From: Thalassiosira profunda
Taxonomy: Eukaryota; Bacillariophyta; Thalassiosirophyceae; Thalassiosirales; Thalassiosiraceae
Reading direction: 5' to 3'
NCBI GenBank assembly: GCA_036939355.1
Contig: JALLAP010000011.1
Location: 1 to 45,970 of the forward strand
Length of the DNA stretch: 45,970 nucleotides
In this document: positions 27,403 to 37,380 of the stretch, piece after piece
How the letters are laid out: each line of letters begins with the position of its first letter
Numbering within the stretch: the first letter of the stretch is position 1
Notes under the pieces: model-generated
Database searches by the model: none
Told to the model about the DNA's origin: nothing
The model's input: the letters and a program-made list of their open reading frames with translations, nothing else
Translations under genes and position numbers: made by a program

Positions 27403-28842
27403 ATGAGCCGCATCCGCTCCCGTAGCTTCGTCGATGACGACGATCAACAAGAGGCGACATTCGGGCCTCTTCCCTCTGCCTTCGACGCGTCCCGCCGGCA
27501 ATCGTCGCGCCTGTGGTCAGAGGGCAGCAGCGATGACGAATCCAGCGTGACGTCGCTCGAGCCGCACGTCGTGTTCTCGGCAGTCGATGTTGCCGGCCGC
27601 ATGTCCCCTCACGAGTTGCAATGCTTCAATCAGGGAATCATTCGGTACCTCACCGCCGATGAGCTGAAAGCGCTCCGCCTGGTGGGTGGGAAGGCGCTGC
27701 AATTGACGGATCCATCTCTGACGTCGCATTTGCAACTGAGGATGGATCGGGCCCCGTTCTTCCGGGCCGACAATTACAATTCCTTCCCTGAAGATCGAAC
27801 CAAGAAATGGCTGGCCAATCGACGCCGCCTCGTCATTAAGGGTGCTGATGCGAAGATATGTCCAAGCAGGGTGGCGGATTTGGTGGCCGATGGAAGTTTG
27901 GACGCGGCATCCGAGCTCGTTGTGAACGATTGTCACGCCCATCGCGACGTCATCTCCTTGTTGACGCGGCTACCCCACCTCGATTCTCTGACGCTAGCCA
28001 GCCACGAAGATGACGACGATCAAGCGCTTCTGGAAAACCTCGAGTATATCTTATCACAAGTTGGCAAGATGAAGAGTCTCCGGCATTTGGACCTCGAGTT
28101 CCATTGCACCGTCCACGGCAGCCGGCTGTCCTTCTTGAGAGATATGAAAGGGCTGGAGTCCCTTCGGCTCCGGGGCTTTGATTTAAGCTATGGGGGCATC
28201 AGCTACATGCGAGAAATGCGCTTTCTGACTTCCCTGCATCTATGCCATGGAAACATCTACAATTCTCCCAGCGACGATGTCAACGAAGAAGAGCTGTTGC
28301 AATTGATGGAGTTGCCAAACCTCGAGCACGTGCACCTCGAGGGTTTCGACTCTCTTACCAGCGTTGGGCTCAAGCCATTCTGCCAGTCATCAGACTCTGT
28401 CAAGAGTCTCGTTTTGAAGCACTGCCAAAGCTTGAGCGAGGACTGTCTTCCAAGCATCGGACAAATGAAGCAATTGACGTCGCTGCACTTGGTCCACAGC
28501 GCCTACGACGATGCCCCGGTAATTGATGCCGAGGGATTGCAGCACTTAAATGCACTCTCGTCGCTCAAGAGCCTCGGTCTCTTCTACATGTTGGACAACC
28601 TCTCTGATCTCGGAGGGCTCTGGGGTTTGACCTCGCTGGAAACGTTGAACATTGCAGTGGAGGACGGAATCGAGTTGGGAGACTTGGACTACTTGTGCCA
28701 GTCCGTTTTGCCGGTGTTCGTTTCGCTGCGGAAGCTTCGTATATTCTCGGAGGACGGCACGAGCTACACTTGCCAGCGGGAAAACTTGGAGGTGGAGTTT
28801 GCTCCGTTCAACTTTGGAGACAAGGTTGAGCGTATGAGCTAG
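27403..28842 (+). CDS. Leucine-rich-repeat protein
   Basis: The chosen ATG gives 479 residues beginning MSRIRSRSFVDDDDQQEATF; an in-frame ATG at 27334 would add 23 Pro/His-rich residues. Residues 1-60 are charged and Ser-rich. LRR units run from about residue 185 to 460, for example LVVNDCHAHRDVISLLTRL, LDSLTLASHEDD, LRHLDLEFHC, LESLRLRGFDLSYGGISYM, LEHVHLEGFDSLTSVGL, LKSLGLFYML and LETLNIAVEDG. The repeats resemble the cysteine-containing (F-box/RNI-type) class, but no F-box was found. The function is unknown; such proteins usually bind other proteins. No intron or frame break is visible, in contrast to the LRR gene at 14611-16010. Confidence 0.8.
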   Translation: MSRIRSRSFVDDDDQQEATFGPLPSAFDASRRQSSRLWSEGSSDDESSVTSLEPHVVFSAVDVAGRMSPHELQCFNQGIIRYLTADELKALRLVGGKALQLTDPSLTSHLQLRMDRAPFFRADNYNSFPEDRTKKWLANRRRLVIKGADAKICPSRVADLVADGSLDAASELVVNDCHAHRDVISLLTRLPHLDSLTLASHEDDDDQALLENLEYILSQVGKMKSLRHLDLEFHCTVHGSRLSFLRDMKGLESLRLRGFDLSYGGISYMREMRFLTSLHLCHGNIYNSPSDDVNEEELLQLMELPNLEHVHLEGFDSLTSVGLKPFCQSSDSVKSLVLKHCQSLSEDCLPSIGQMKQLTSLHLVHSAYDDAPVIDAEGLQHLNALSSLKSLGLFYMLDNLSDLGGLWGLTSLETLNIAVEDGIELGDLDYLCQSVLPVFVSLRKLRIFSEDGTSYTCQRENLEVEFAPFNFGDKVERMS

Positions 28843-29055
28843 GGAAACAAAGCCATCGCATGCCCTTGACATCCAAGGGCAATTTTGATCCTGTCCAGAC
28901 AACTGTACAATTATTTTAGAATGAGCTTTGACCCGGAAGAAGCACACAGAAAGGAGAGCCCATTATGAGTAGGTAGGTATCTACTATACGACGTAAGTAT
29001 CTAGACTCCAGTCAGCTCATTTTTTTTGGCGCACCGAAACCGAAACGTTGCAACG
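28843..29055. promoter_or_regulatory. Short intergenic region with GTAGGTA/TACG motif block
   Basis: A block of overlapping GTAGGTA, TACTATACG and GTAAGTAT units spans 28969-29000, about 55-85 bases before the ATG at 29056. Similar blocks occur upstream of the PITH, cyanase and kinesin genes. Its position suggests a promoter or 5' UTR element, but no function is shown. Confidence 0.35.
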
Positions 29056-32000
29056 ATGGCGGCCGTTGCTGCCCACTCTGATGCCGGCGGCTCCTCCCCT
29101 GCCCGGGGCCACGGCGAACCGACGATGAAGGAGCCCCAACCGACGCATCCGGCGAACGTGAGCTGCTCCTTTGACGACGGCAGCTGCAGCGCGGCGACGG
29201 AACCGCTATCTTGTCCCTCGCACCACCTGCGCCATTCCGCCGTGGACCACCTCCACGCTGGACCGTCAATGACGCCTTGTCCGCCTCGCTCTCCCCTTAT
29301 GGAGCCGCCCCCGCCGCCGCCCATGGCGCGAAATCGCATCTCGCTCGTGCAGACCCCCGATGGGAGGGCGATTTGGTGGATGGAGCCACTTGTGGATGGA
29401 CCACGCTACGAGGCGATGATGCGAAAGAGGGTGACATATTTGGAGGAGGAGGAGGCGGCGAGGAGGGCCGGTGCGTCCAAGGATAGATTGGGTGGCGAGC
29501 ACAGTCGAGCTGAGCAGCAGGGTGGGGGCAACGAGGCGGGGATCGCAACAGGGCAGGCATTCAGCGACACCCCTCCGGACCCGTCTGCGGCGCGGTCCAG
29601 CCGTGGCGACAAACGATTCAGTTCTCGTCCCGCTTCGTCGACGATCTACGACCTCCCCGAAGTATCGCTGGAGGAGGAACAGTCGACAGCGGCAAGTCTG
29701 GGCACGGCGTCTGCCGCAGTCTCTGGCGGTGCACCATCGTTGCCCCGTCGCCACGACAACGACATTCCGGTGGTGCACCTGCGCAGCACGAGCAAGCAGC
29801 GGGCCTTCCTCGACTTTGGGGAGGACAATGTCGTCGAAAAGGCGATTGTTCGATCGTTTTCGNAGCAAGCAGCGGGCCTTCCTCGACTTTGGGGAGGACA
29901 ATGTCGTCGAAAAGGCGATTGTTCGATCGTTTTCGGTCCAGGCCCCCAGCTGTGATCCTACTGGCAAGAAATTTAACGTCCAATTGTCGTGTGGGGAGGC
30001 GTTCCGGATCGAGGTAGATGGGGGTGCACCCGGCGGAGGAAACGATGATGAGAGCCCTGCTCAAATCGCTCTCAGAGAAGGCGAATCGAAGCTGGTTCAC
30101 GCCATATGGACGCCTCTGGAAGCGGGGTGTGTGGGAGAGGTGATGCGTCTACAGGTTCATAGCGAGGGCAGTCAGTGGAAGCAGTCCGTTGTCATTGTGG
30201 GAGAATCGCGCGTGGCAAGTGTGGGGGAGAGCGATCGGGAGGATTCAGAGGTTCACGAATATCTGGTTGGGGAGCCCAGCGACTTCACGCAGAGCAACAT
30301 GGTTTCAGCGATTACGGACTCCATGGAATACTCCCAGGAGGAGTTGGAATTGGATGTCGACGAAGAGGAGGAGTTGCTCCTCGGCGAAGAAACCCTCACG
30401 GAAGAGAAGAAGTGCGAGGAGAACATACTTGATTCTGGAGTGCAGCTGAAGGAGCAGGGTACCAAGCTGGAGGAGCAACACACTGCGGCGGAAGATTCTC
30501 GTACGGAAGATTCCCATGAGAAGAACCTTTGGAGCGAAGCTCTCGCGTCGTTGGAGCTATCGGACATTGAAGTCAACGACAGCGATTCGCAGAGAGACGT
30601 GGGCCATGAGGTATTGGAACTGGAGAGCAGTGAAGTTGCCCTTGGCGAGGATCCGTCGCAGGAAAATGTCAGAGTGGCGATGCCGCTTGCTCCCATTGAT
30701 GAGGCGGCAAACAGTACCAGCTCCGAACTGAGCGACGAGCGCGGCTTGGAAGTGCCTCATGTAGATACACCGGGAGAGCAACAAAATGCTGGCTACGACC
30801 TTCCAAGCGATGCGGAAGAAACGGAGTTGAGTGATACGCCAGCAGTGGATGAACACGATGAGTGCGAGGTCCGTCTTCGCCCGAGTTTTAATGCGCAGCA
30901 TACTGCCACGGAGGAGAAGGCAGTTGCAGTCCCGTCTGCTGAAATCCCGCAGGAGGCCTTCGACGAGAAGGAGAACAAACGTGTCCTTCCCAGGGAAAAG
31001 AAGTCCAAAGCTGGAGCCGCAGAGTTGGAAGACTTGCTTGCTTTGGAAGATCTCGTTGCGCTCGGGGAGACAGACGTGGATCAAGAGCTGTGCAGCAACG
31101 AGTCTCAATCTTCCGATGAGAGCTCCCTTTTGTCGCACGCCGACAAGGCAAAACTCCCCACCATTTCCCACCGCTCGCCATTGGTTCGGCTCGATCAACA
31201 GCAGCTGCAGACACCTCCCTTAACAGAGTGCCTGGTCCGGTTCCAATCGCTGGCCCAGGAAAGTATCGAGCAGGATTCTTCGCCGGAATCGGCAGAGAGC
31301 AATGATCAGCCGTTGGCCGCCGACCCTTTTCTATTGGATCGGGGAAATCAGTCGCCCGCATCGCCGCCTCTTTCAGATTGTTTGGCTAGTGTGCAAGATC
31401 TTTTGGTCAACTCGCCGGGTCGAGAGTCCTTGCCAAGCCCAACGGAGGAGCTCCTCCTAAACTATCCGAGTCCTGAGCGAGATCGCTTTGACGAGAGCGA
31501 GGTGAGAACACGCCTTCTTCTGGTTGTTTGTCTGAATTCGGTCTTGTAGCTCCCAATCGATGCTTGCGCTTTCACAGGAATCGCTCCTTGTCAGCATGAT
31601 GGATCAGGATTCTGATGTGGATAGTTCTCCAGAGAAGGCCTATGACTCGGAAGTGTTGCGCACCAAAGAGGAGTTGGCTGAATTTCTCGAGGGGGTCACT
31701 GAGCTGGAGGAGGTTGCGCAGAGGCAGCACGCTTACATCACAAGCCCCACCAAACACGATTTTCACACCCAGCTCGACAACATCAACAAGGGTATCGACG
31801 CCATCACGCCACCATCGGCCAAACTGAACGGGGGCTTCTCCAAATCGGGCGTCAACATTGTTTCTGTCGTCGACGCGGTGAAAAGCTTAAGCGAAAAGAA
31901 AGGGCGCCCTCGACTGCTCCCTGCCTCTCCGCAGCAGGAGACACTGCTGGTGCCGACGCCGAAGAAGGCCGCCCGGCAGTGCTATTTCTACAAACAATCG

Positions 32001-33044
32001 AAGGGTGGCAGCTCCTCTTGCCCACCGAAAGGCATGAGGGCACCGGCTGCCGAAGAGAGGGTTGCGCAGATGAAGACAGCTGACACTGTCCGCAGTAACG
32101 CCTTGGCCCTGTCCTCGCAGGGCGGCTCGGCCTTTGTCTTCTCCTCTGGGCGGAACAGCTTCGAGAGTCCACACTGCAATACAAAGAAGCCGGAAAGAAA
32201 GAGCGACGAACAGACGAGAGTGGAGGCGACGCTGATGGATCATCGAAGCAACAGCGCACTGCCGAAACCCTCGAAGAGCGATCCCACGCACCTCCGGCCC
32301 TCTACGCAGCAATCGCTTGCGCTACCAAACGACAGTTTCAAGACTCCGCACAGAAGTCGATCGGAGAAGATTATTGCCATCAGAAACAAACTGCGTGGCT
32401 TGACGGAGATGTCGAGTGAACCGGAGGCGTTGGGCAACTATGAGGAGATAGGCCCGAAGCCCGAATCCGCAGAACCGAGTCGAACGGTTGGCACCGGGAT
32501 CAAGAAGAGTCCGAAAGAGATGATATTGAAACTCGACGAGCTGCCAAACACAACAATGTCGTCGGCCCAGAAGTGCTACTTTTATGCGAAATCGCCTCGG
32601 CGAATCGCCAAGGCATCTCGATTTAGCTACTCCGGAACCTTCAGTACCGGCAAAGGCACACCACAATCTCCGTTCGATGCACCCGGCGGCGCGGAAGAGA
32701 GAGAAAAACAATCACTGATATTCTCGCCGCCAGCCCTCGGTCCTCGCGAGAAGCTCGCCTTGGAGAAGCACATCTGCACCGTCCGAAAACGGAGGAACAA
32801 GGGAGACAGCCCCGATGACTGGCGAGAGAGGAGCGGGTCCTCGCCTCGAGTCGGCACGCCGAGCCCCCGCGAGATCAAAGCGTACGAGAAGCATATTCGG
32901 AGCATGAGGAAGCGGCTGGGCAGGGACAGCCCTCCGGAGAACGGGCACGGTTCTGTGCGGAAATCGACGGCCGGCAGCGCGTATTCGAGGCACATAGGCC
33001 GAGTGAAAGGGCAGACATCGCCAGAGCACCCGACGTCGAAGTGA
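29056..33044 (+). CDS. ASPM-like ASH-domain protein (contains assembly duplication)
   Basis: After correcting the 73-base artefact at 29863-29935 and removing the intron 31502-31577 (76 nt, phase 0), the product is about 1279 residues. An ASH (ASPM/SPD-2/Hydin) beta-sandwich spans about residues 250-360: FLDFGEDNVVEKAIVRSFSV, FNVQLSCGEAFRI, then LVHAIWTPLEAGC, QVHSEGSQWKQSVVIVGES. Such domains are found in centrosomal and ciliary proteins. A long acidic, Ser/Glu-rich region follows. The C-terminal third holds paired short repeats: CYFYKQSK/CYFYAKSP and LEKHICTVRKRRNKG/YEKHIRSMRKRLGRD, with SRHIGRVKG as a third. The CH and IQ domains of full ASPM are absent before the stop. The start at 29056 is the first ATG in frame. 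A microtubule-organising-centre role is inferred from the domain only. Confidence 0.75.
29791..29935. repeat. 72-bp duplication around a single N (assembly junction)
   Basis: Positions 29791-29862 and 29864-29935 are identical, separated by one N at 29863. Removing one copy and the N (73 bases) restores the frame through the ASH domain of the ASPM-like gene. This is an unmerged contig overlap, not biology. Confidence 0.93.
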
Positions 33045-33343
33045 TTGCATGTATCCAGCTTTAAATAGTCATGTTCATCTTACTGCAATCTCAATCCAGT
33101 CTTTGGAGAGGTATAGCAGCCGAGACAGCAATCTCTCTCTGTCGAGGGAAAATCTCTGAGAGAAGAAGAGCCGGCGTGTGCACATGATGTGCACCTTCGT
33201 GGCAGAAAGAGCCGGCGATTGTATGCATCAACTGAATCTAAGATGTATATAGTGCCCGATTCTTTCATACAATAGCCAGTTATCTGCCCCCTGCCCCCCT
33301 CATCACGCCTCATCCTCGCTCCATCCAAAACTGGGCCGCACCT
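33045..33343. other. Intergenic region between convergent genes
   Basis: This interval lies between the stops of the ASPM-like gene (+) and the HSF gene (-). It contains AAGAGCCGGCG twice (about 33168 and 33208) and a GTGCAC...GTGCAC hairpin near 33178-33195. No gene was recognised. Confidence 0.4.
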
Positions 33344-34222
33344 TCACGCGGCCCGCGCCTGCGGATCCCGAATGCCCACCTGGTCGATGAAGCTCGAGAA
33401 CTCGTCGTAGTACGGCGCCTCCTCCATCTCCTCCTCGCTGCTGTACGACCCGAAGGGCAGCGGGTCAATCTCGTCGGGATTGATGTACTTGTGCTCGTCT
33501 TCTGGCGAAGCCTCGGGCCCGTAGGCCGGACGGCGCGCGAGGTGTCCCTCCCGGTCCAGCCCGTAGCGCCTCCGGCGGTCGAGGAGGCGCTGGAGGGGAT
33601 CGGTCGCGGACGCACTCTCGAACTCGGCGGGGGAGGAGGAGGCGATGGACACGCGCCGCGCCAGGACAGGCTTGCTGGTGGCCTCGTCGGGGGCGAACAT
33701 GCGCACGAACTCCCCCTCGAGGACGCCGTAGCCGTGCTCGCCCTGGCCGTCCTCGACGGTGACCCGCCGGTGGGCGGGGGAGTCGCCCACGGACGCCCGC
33801 CGGGCGGCCTTGACCTTGCTCCTCGTAATGTTCCGGACCAACTCGGGACGGCCTCTGATGAAGCACTCGTGGTGCCACGCGTCGTGCTCGACGCCGTCGG
33901 GGGTGCGGCGGAACCCCCACAGGTTCAATTGGCGGGTGAAGCTGCGCAATTTCGTCGCCTTGAAGAACCGCCGGGCGACGGGCATGAAGTCGTCCTTGGC
34001 GTGGATCTTGAAGGACCGGCCGTGGGGGAGCCAGTCGATGATGTGGGTGAGGTCGTTCTCCTCGACGAAGGCGAGGAGCTCGAGGAGCTTGAACGGGAAG
34101 GGCGCGTCGGACGGCGACGGAGGGGAGTAGTCGAAGGGCGACGGGGCCTCTTCCGTCTCCGAGGAGGAGGAGGAGGCGACGTCGGGTGCGGAGTCCATCG
34201 ACATGGTTTGCAACTCGGCCAT
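33344..34222 (-). CDS. Heat-shock-factor-type transcription factor
   Basis: The product is 292 residues from the ATG at 34222; the longer upstream frame is low-complexity and unlikely. Residues 1-40 are acidic and Ser-rich. Residues about 41-135 form an HSF DNA-binding domain: PFPFKLLELLAF, HIIDWLPHGRSFKIHAKDDF, VARRFFKATKLRSFTRQLNL, then WGFRRTPDGVEHDAWHHECF and RPELVRNITR. It is followed by a basic linker and a C-terminal region without a clear hydrophobic heptad-repeat trimerisation region. Diatoms carry expanded HSF families, and this member is a short form. It acts in the nucleus; its target genes are unknown. Confidence 0.92.
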   Translation of the reverse strand: MAELQTMSMDSAPDVASSSSSETEEAPSPFDYSPPSPSDAPFPFKLLELLAFVEENDLTHIIDWLPHGRSFKIHAKDDFMPVARRFFKATKLRSFTRQLNLWGFRRTPDGVEHDAWHHECFIRGRPELVRNITRSKVKAARRASVGDSPAHRRVTVEDGQGEHGYGVLEGEFVRMFAPDEATSKPVLARRVSIASSSPAEFESASATDPLQRLLDRRRRYGLDREGHLARRPAYGPEASPEDEHKYINPDEIDPLPFGSYSSEEEMEEAPYYDEFSSFIDQVGIRDPQARAA

Positions 34223-35593
34223 CGTTTTGCAATGATTGCAATGGCTTGGTGTATGGCAATCGACGGACTTTGTGTGCCAGTTCAGCAACGCGGGCGCCGA
34301 ATGGTTTTGGTTTTGTTGGTGTCTCTTGCAGGTTGAACGGGCGGCTCGCCCGCCTGGAACTGCCCAGCCATCCTGCATGTTTCTGCTGGGGGCGGGGCTC
34401 TTCTTATCGCGGTTTTGTCTCAGACAGCTGATCGGACACAAAAGAGGCTTAAATCTTCGCATTGCCAGGTCAGCCTTTAAAAGAAATTAATGTGGGCCTC
34501 TTATCTATGCAATTCCCACGTGAAAGGTTTTAGTTTTATTGGGCCAAATCTATTTAGCTAGTGCACGAAGGATGCCATCCGAGTTTATTTCTCGTTCGGG
34601 CTGGACCTCATTCACGAGTGTTTATTAGAGCGACCTCTGACACTCTTGTAGGGGCCTCTGTATCTTATATACTAATTCCCTTTTACAATAGGTGACTGAC
34701 CGGGACCAACCAGGACTAAATCGTCCAATACAATACCGTACAGACGAGTCATTTAGAGGTTCGTTTCTCGATTGAAGTATTAGTACTACGGTGGGGGACC
34801 ACGTTGGAATCCCTGGTGTTGTTCTTTTGTTTTGCCGAAGGAGAAGGGCGCTCTTCATTTTTGGTGTGCCTGGGGTGAGGAACGCGTAAGCGAAAGAGTT
34901 CTCTCTTGTTGCTCGCTCTTGCGCTTGCGTGGGCTCAGACAGCAATGTGTGTGATGCACACAGCACGAGGACGCGAGGGGAGAGAGAAACGCACTATCCA
35001 AGGGTTACTTCTATCAACATACTGGGTAAAAAAATGTATGCCAGCGTTCCTGTGAATCTGAAAGTAGAAGATTTTTTGCCCGTAAATATTAGAGTAAATT
35101 AGAGACCAGGCCGCAAGAAACATTTTTAACGATATCCGATTCCCTCAGAGCTCAAAAGAGCCGCCTTCGCCACTTCCGCATCCAATTCGGACGCACAACC
35201 GGCAACAGACGAGAAGGAAGAGCATCTTTCAACAGGCAACAGGGATTCCTTGTCACTGCGGGGGTTCAGATTCAGAGGAGGGGAGCGGAGCTGCTCAAGC
35301 AAAAGAACTTTACTGCTACCTACCTACCTACTCATAAGGAGCTAATGTACGTATCGTAGATAGTAGATACCCCACCGCAACAAAGCGCCTCATCAGGCCG
35401 TCCGTCCCCCTACCTTCGCGCACTAACGACGGCACCGGCACGGTCGCTCTCTTCGTGGAGCATTAGACTGCTTGGGAAGTAGCTCCCGTTGCGCTCAAGA
35501 GGCCGCAGGTGCATATTTAGCGCTTGTGGTTTCCTCGGTCTGTTCGTTCTACTCACATACACAATACATACACACTCAACATCATCAGAAAGA
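34223..35593. other. Long intergenic region with 5S-like sequence and motif block
   Basis: This 1.37-kb region is markedly AT-richer than its surroundings. It holds the promoter and 5' UTR of the HSF gene, a 5S rRNA-like sequence (about 34705-34825), an imperfect GCG/AAGAG inverted repeat near 34878-34940, and TACC tandem motifs (35316-35332, 35347-35370) upstream of the PITH gene. No protein gene was recognised. Confidence 0.45.
34705..34825 (+). rRNA. Divergent 5S rRNA-like sequence (possible pseudogene)
   Basis: The 3' half matches the conserved part of 5S rRNA: TAGTACT, ACGGTGGGGGACCACG, then GGAATCCC and a GGTGTTGTTC end, followed at once by TTTT, as expected for Pol III termination. 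The antisense reading contains the GIPTWSPTVVL peptide familiar from reverse-strand 5S annotations. The 5' half is much less conserved; the usual GAAGCTAAGC block (internal promoter A box) reads GAGGTTCGTTTC, and helix I pairing between ends is imperfect. It is either a divergent functional gene, a decayed copy or the head of a 5S-derived SINE. The 5' boundary is set only by the typical 120-nt length. Confidence 0.5.
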
Positions 35594-36398
35594 ATGCCCG
35601 GCTGCGACGGCCACAGCCACGACCACGAGCACGCGGAGCCCGACGACACCAACGCCGCGCTCGGGGCGTCGCTGCGTCCGCAAATCGACCTCGCGGGCGT
35701 CCAGTGCCTCAACGAATCTCGCCCCAATGCCGGCCGCGACATCCTCAAATTCTACGAGGATCGACGATCGGCCACTCCGTCGCTGACGTCGCAGGAGGAT
35801 CCGGACGAGGATCCTGAGCTGCTGCTGATCGTGCCGTTTTCGGAGGCGGTGGGGATGAAAAGCCTCAGCGTGCTGAGCCACGCCGGCAGCACTGCAGAAT
35901 CGACTACGGCGGCTCCCCGGACTTTGCGAGTTTATGTCAACCGGCCCAACCTCGACCTTGACACCGTCCGCGATCTGGAACCCACTGCAACGCTGAATTT
36001 GGTGCCACCTGAGCACCAATGGTCCGNACCTTGACACCGTCCGCGATCTGGAACCCACTGCAACGCTGAATTTGGTGCCACCTGAGCACCAATGGTCCGA
36101 CGAGCACGCGGGCGGCACAATCGATTATCCCCTTCGTCCGGCGGGACGCTTCCAAAACGTCACTGAAATCGCATTATACTTTTGCGACAATAACTTGATG
36201 CCGGAGGGATGCGGGGGGAGCAACGATATGGACGACACCGACGAGGATCGACTGCCCACGGAGATCACGTACGTGGGGTTCAAGGGGAAGGGGACCAACA
36301 CGAAGAGACAGGCAGTGAAAGCGGTGTACGAGACGCAGGGGATGAAGAAGGATCATCAGGTTCCGGGATCGGAGTACTACGGACGGGCGGGGCTGTAG
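35594..36398 (+). CDS. PITH-domain protein (PITHD1-like; contains assembly duplication)
   Basis: After removing one copy of the 72-bp duplication and the N at 36027, the product is 243 residues, close to the size of PITHD1. The N-terminus is His/Asp/Glu-rich (GHSHDHEHAEPDDTN). The PITH domain covers most of the protein: QIDLAGVQCLNES, then SLTSQEDPDEDPELLLIVPF, KSLSVLSHAG, RTLRVYVNRPNLDLDTV, QNVTEIALYFCDNN and ITYVGFKGKGTNTKRQ. PITH is the proteasome-interacting module also found at the C-terminus of TXNL1. In other organisms PITHD1 associates with proteasomes or affects transcription; the role here is inferred. The start has an A at -3 (agaATGc). Confidence 0.87.
35955..36099. repeat. 72-bp duplication around a single N (assembly junction)
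   Basis: Positions 35955-36026 and 36028-36099 are identical, separated by one N at 36027. The duplication breaks the PITH-domain frame; removing one copy and the N joins VRDLEPTATLNLVPPEHQWS directly to DEHAGGTIDYPL. It is an unmerged contig overlap. Confidence 0.93.
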
Positions 36399-36410
36399 GA
36401 CGAGGGACTT

Positions 36411-36482
36411 CAAACACTTCCTACCAGATTTCTCTGCTCGATTGTCCAAACAGTTCCTACCAGATTTCTCTGCTCGATTGTC
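36411..36482. repeat. 36-bp tandem repeat, two copies
   Basis: Two adjacent 36-bp units (36411-36446 and 36447-36482) differ at one base. They lie immediately after the PITH gene stop, so within its 3' UTR. The unit contains CCTACCAGATTTCTCTGCTC. No function is evident. Confidence 0.85.
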
Positions 36483-36614
36483 AGAGTGTTTGTGACCCCC
36501 CTCCCATTATCTACACTGTGCAATCAATCCCGGGGGGCTGCAGTAATCCACTTTGTTCTTCCCCTGCACTCTGCATCAAAGAACAAGGGCTTATTGTTCT
36601 TCTTTGCTCTGCAT

Positions 36615-37211
36615 TCAATCACGAGGGCTCTTCGCCGAATTATCTTCCGCCCGCTGTTCAATGTGCGGCAAAAACTTGCCATTGAACGTGATCACCACCC
36701 GTTTCTCCCCGTGCTTGCCCGTCGTCGTGCCAACGTCAAGGTAAAAGTCAATTGCAGACATGATTCCGTCGCCGCATTGCTCGTTGATGAGACATTTGAT
36801 CGCTTCTCCGTAATGCGTGATGGCCTCGTAGGTTCTATACACATTCGGTTCCTTCAGAATATCTTCATCAAAGGTCCGCATCGGACATGACTGCATGGCA
36901 TCGAGATCGCTTTTGGATGCAGCTGGCAGTGCATCCTGAAGTTTGGCAGCCGTCTCCTTCGTCAATTTCGCCTGCCCCAATAGCAGCTGTGCCGCGTAGG
37001 TATTTGTGACGCCCAGCTTGGCTGCTAGATCGTCGTAGGAGAGCCCGGACCGAGCCTTCGCATCAAGTAGCCGCTGTGTGCGCTCGGCAACGTCAACCGA
37101 GGATACGCTGGTGTATCCGCGAGCCACGATTGGCGGCAGAAGGAAGCGCGATGTCGGCCGCGGGCCTGTGAGAGCCGCGGCGCGGGAGAGGGCGGAGCGA
37201 AACATCATCAT
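36615..37211 (-). CDS. cynS: Cyanase (cyanate hydratase), mitochondrial-type
   Basis: The product is 198 residues. The catalytic residues of cyanase are visible as Arg126, Glu129 (NVYRTYEA) and Ser152 (GIMSAIDF), each exactly 30 positions after Arg96, Glu99 and Ser122 of the E. coli enzyme. The helical N-terminal DNA-binding-like domain (RLLDAKARSGLSYDDLAAKL) and the C-terminal RVVITFNGKFLP are also typical. An extra N-terminus of about 37 residues rich in Arg, Ser and Ala (MMMFRSALSRAAALTGPRPT) looks like a mitochondrial presequence. The enzyme converts cyanate and bicarbonate to ammonia and CO2, detoxifying cyanate and supplying nitrogen. Three consecutive Met codons (37211, 37208, 37205) begin the frame; the first is used. 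A TACGTACGTACG motif lies 42-57 bases upstream. Confidence 0.94.
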   Translation of the reverse strand: MMMFRSALSRAAALTGPRPTSRFLLPPIVARGYTSVSSVDVAERTQRLLDAKARSGLSYDDLAAKLGVTNTYAAQLLLGQAKLTKETAAKLQDALPAASKSDLDAMQSCPMRTFDEDILKEPNVYRTYEAITHYGEAIKCLINEQCGDGIMSAIDFYLDVGTTTGKHGEKRVVITFNGKFLPHIEQRAEDNSAKSPRD

Positions 37212-37380
37212 CTTCTGCTGATGTTGATGTTGCGTGCATGCGGGGGGGAGGGCTACGTACGTACGCAGGCGCCGCTGCCACTCACCTTGCACCGAAGGAG
37301 GAAAGGAGATTGCAACGATGATGAAAGTCTCTTTATTGCATTGATATACGCGATCATTTCGAGGTCGCTCGCTCAGGTTT

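Noticed and set aside
29791..29935. True tandem repeat inside the ASH domain
   Set aside because: The N between identical 72-bp copies, and the same pattern at two other sites, mark an assembly artefact.
34625..34966. Minus frame of 113 codons
   Set aside because: It is antisense to the 5S-like sequence; the GIPTWSPTVVL peptide is a known type of false translation from reverse 5S.
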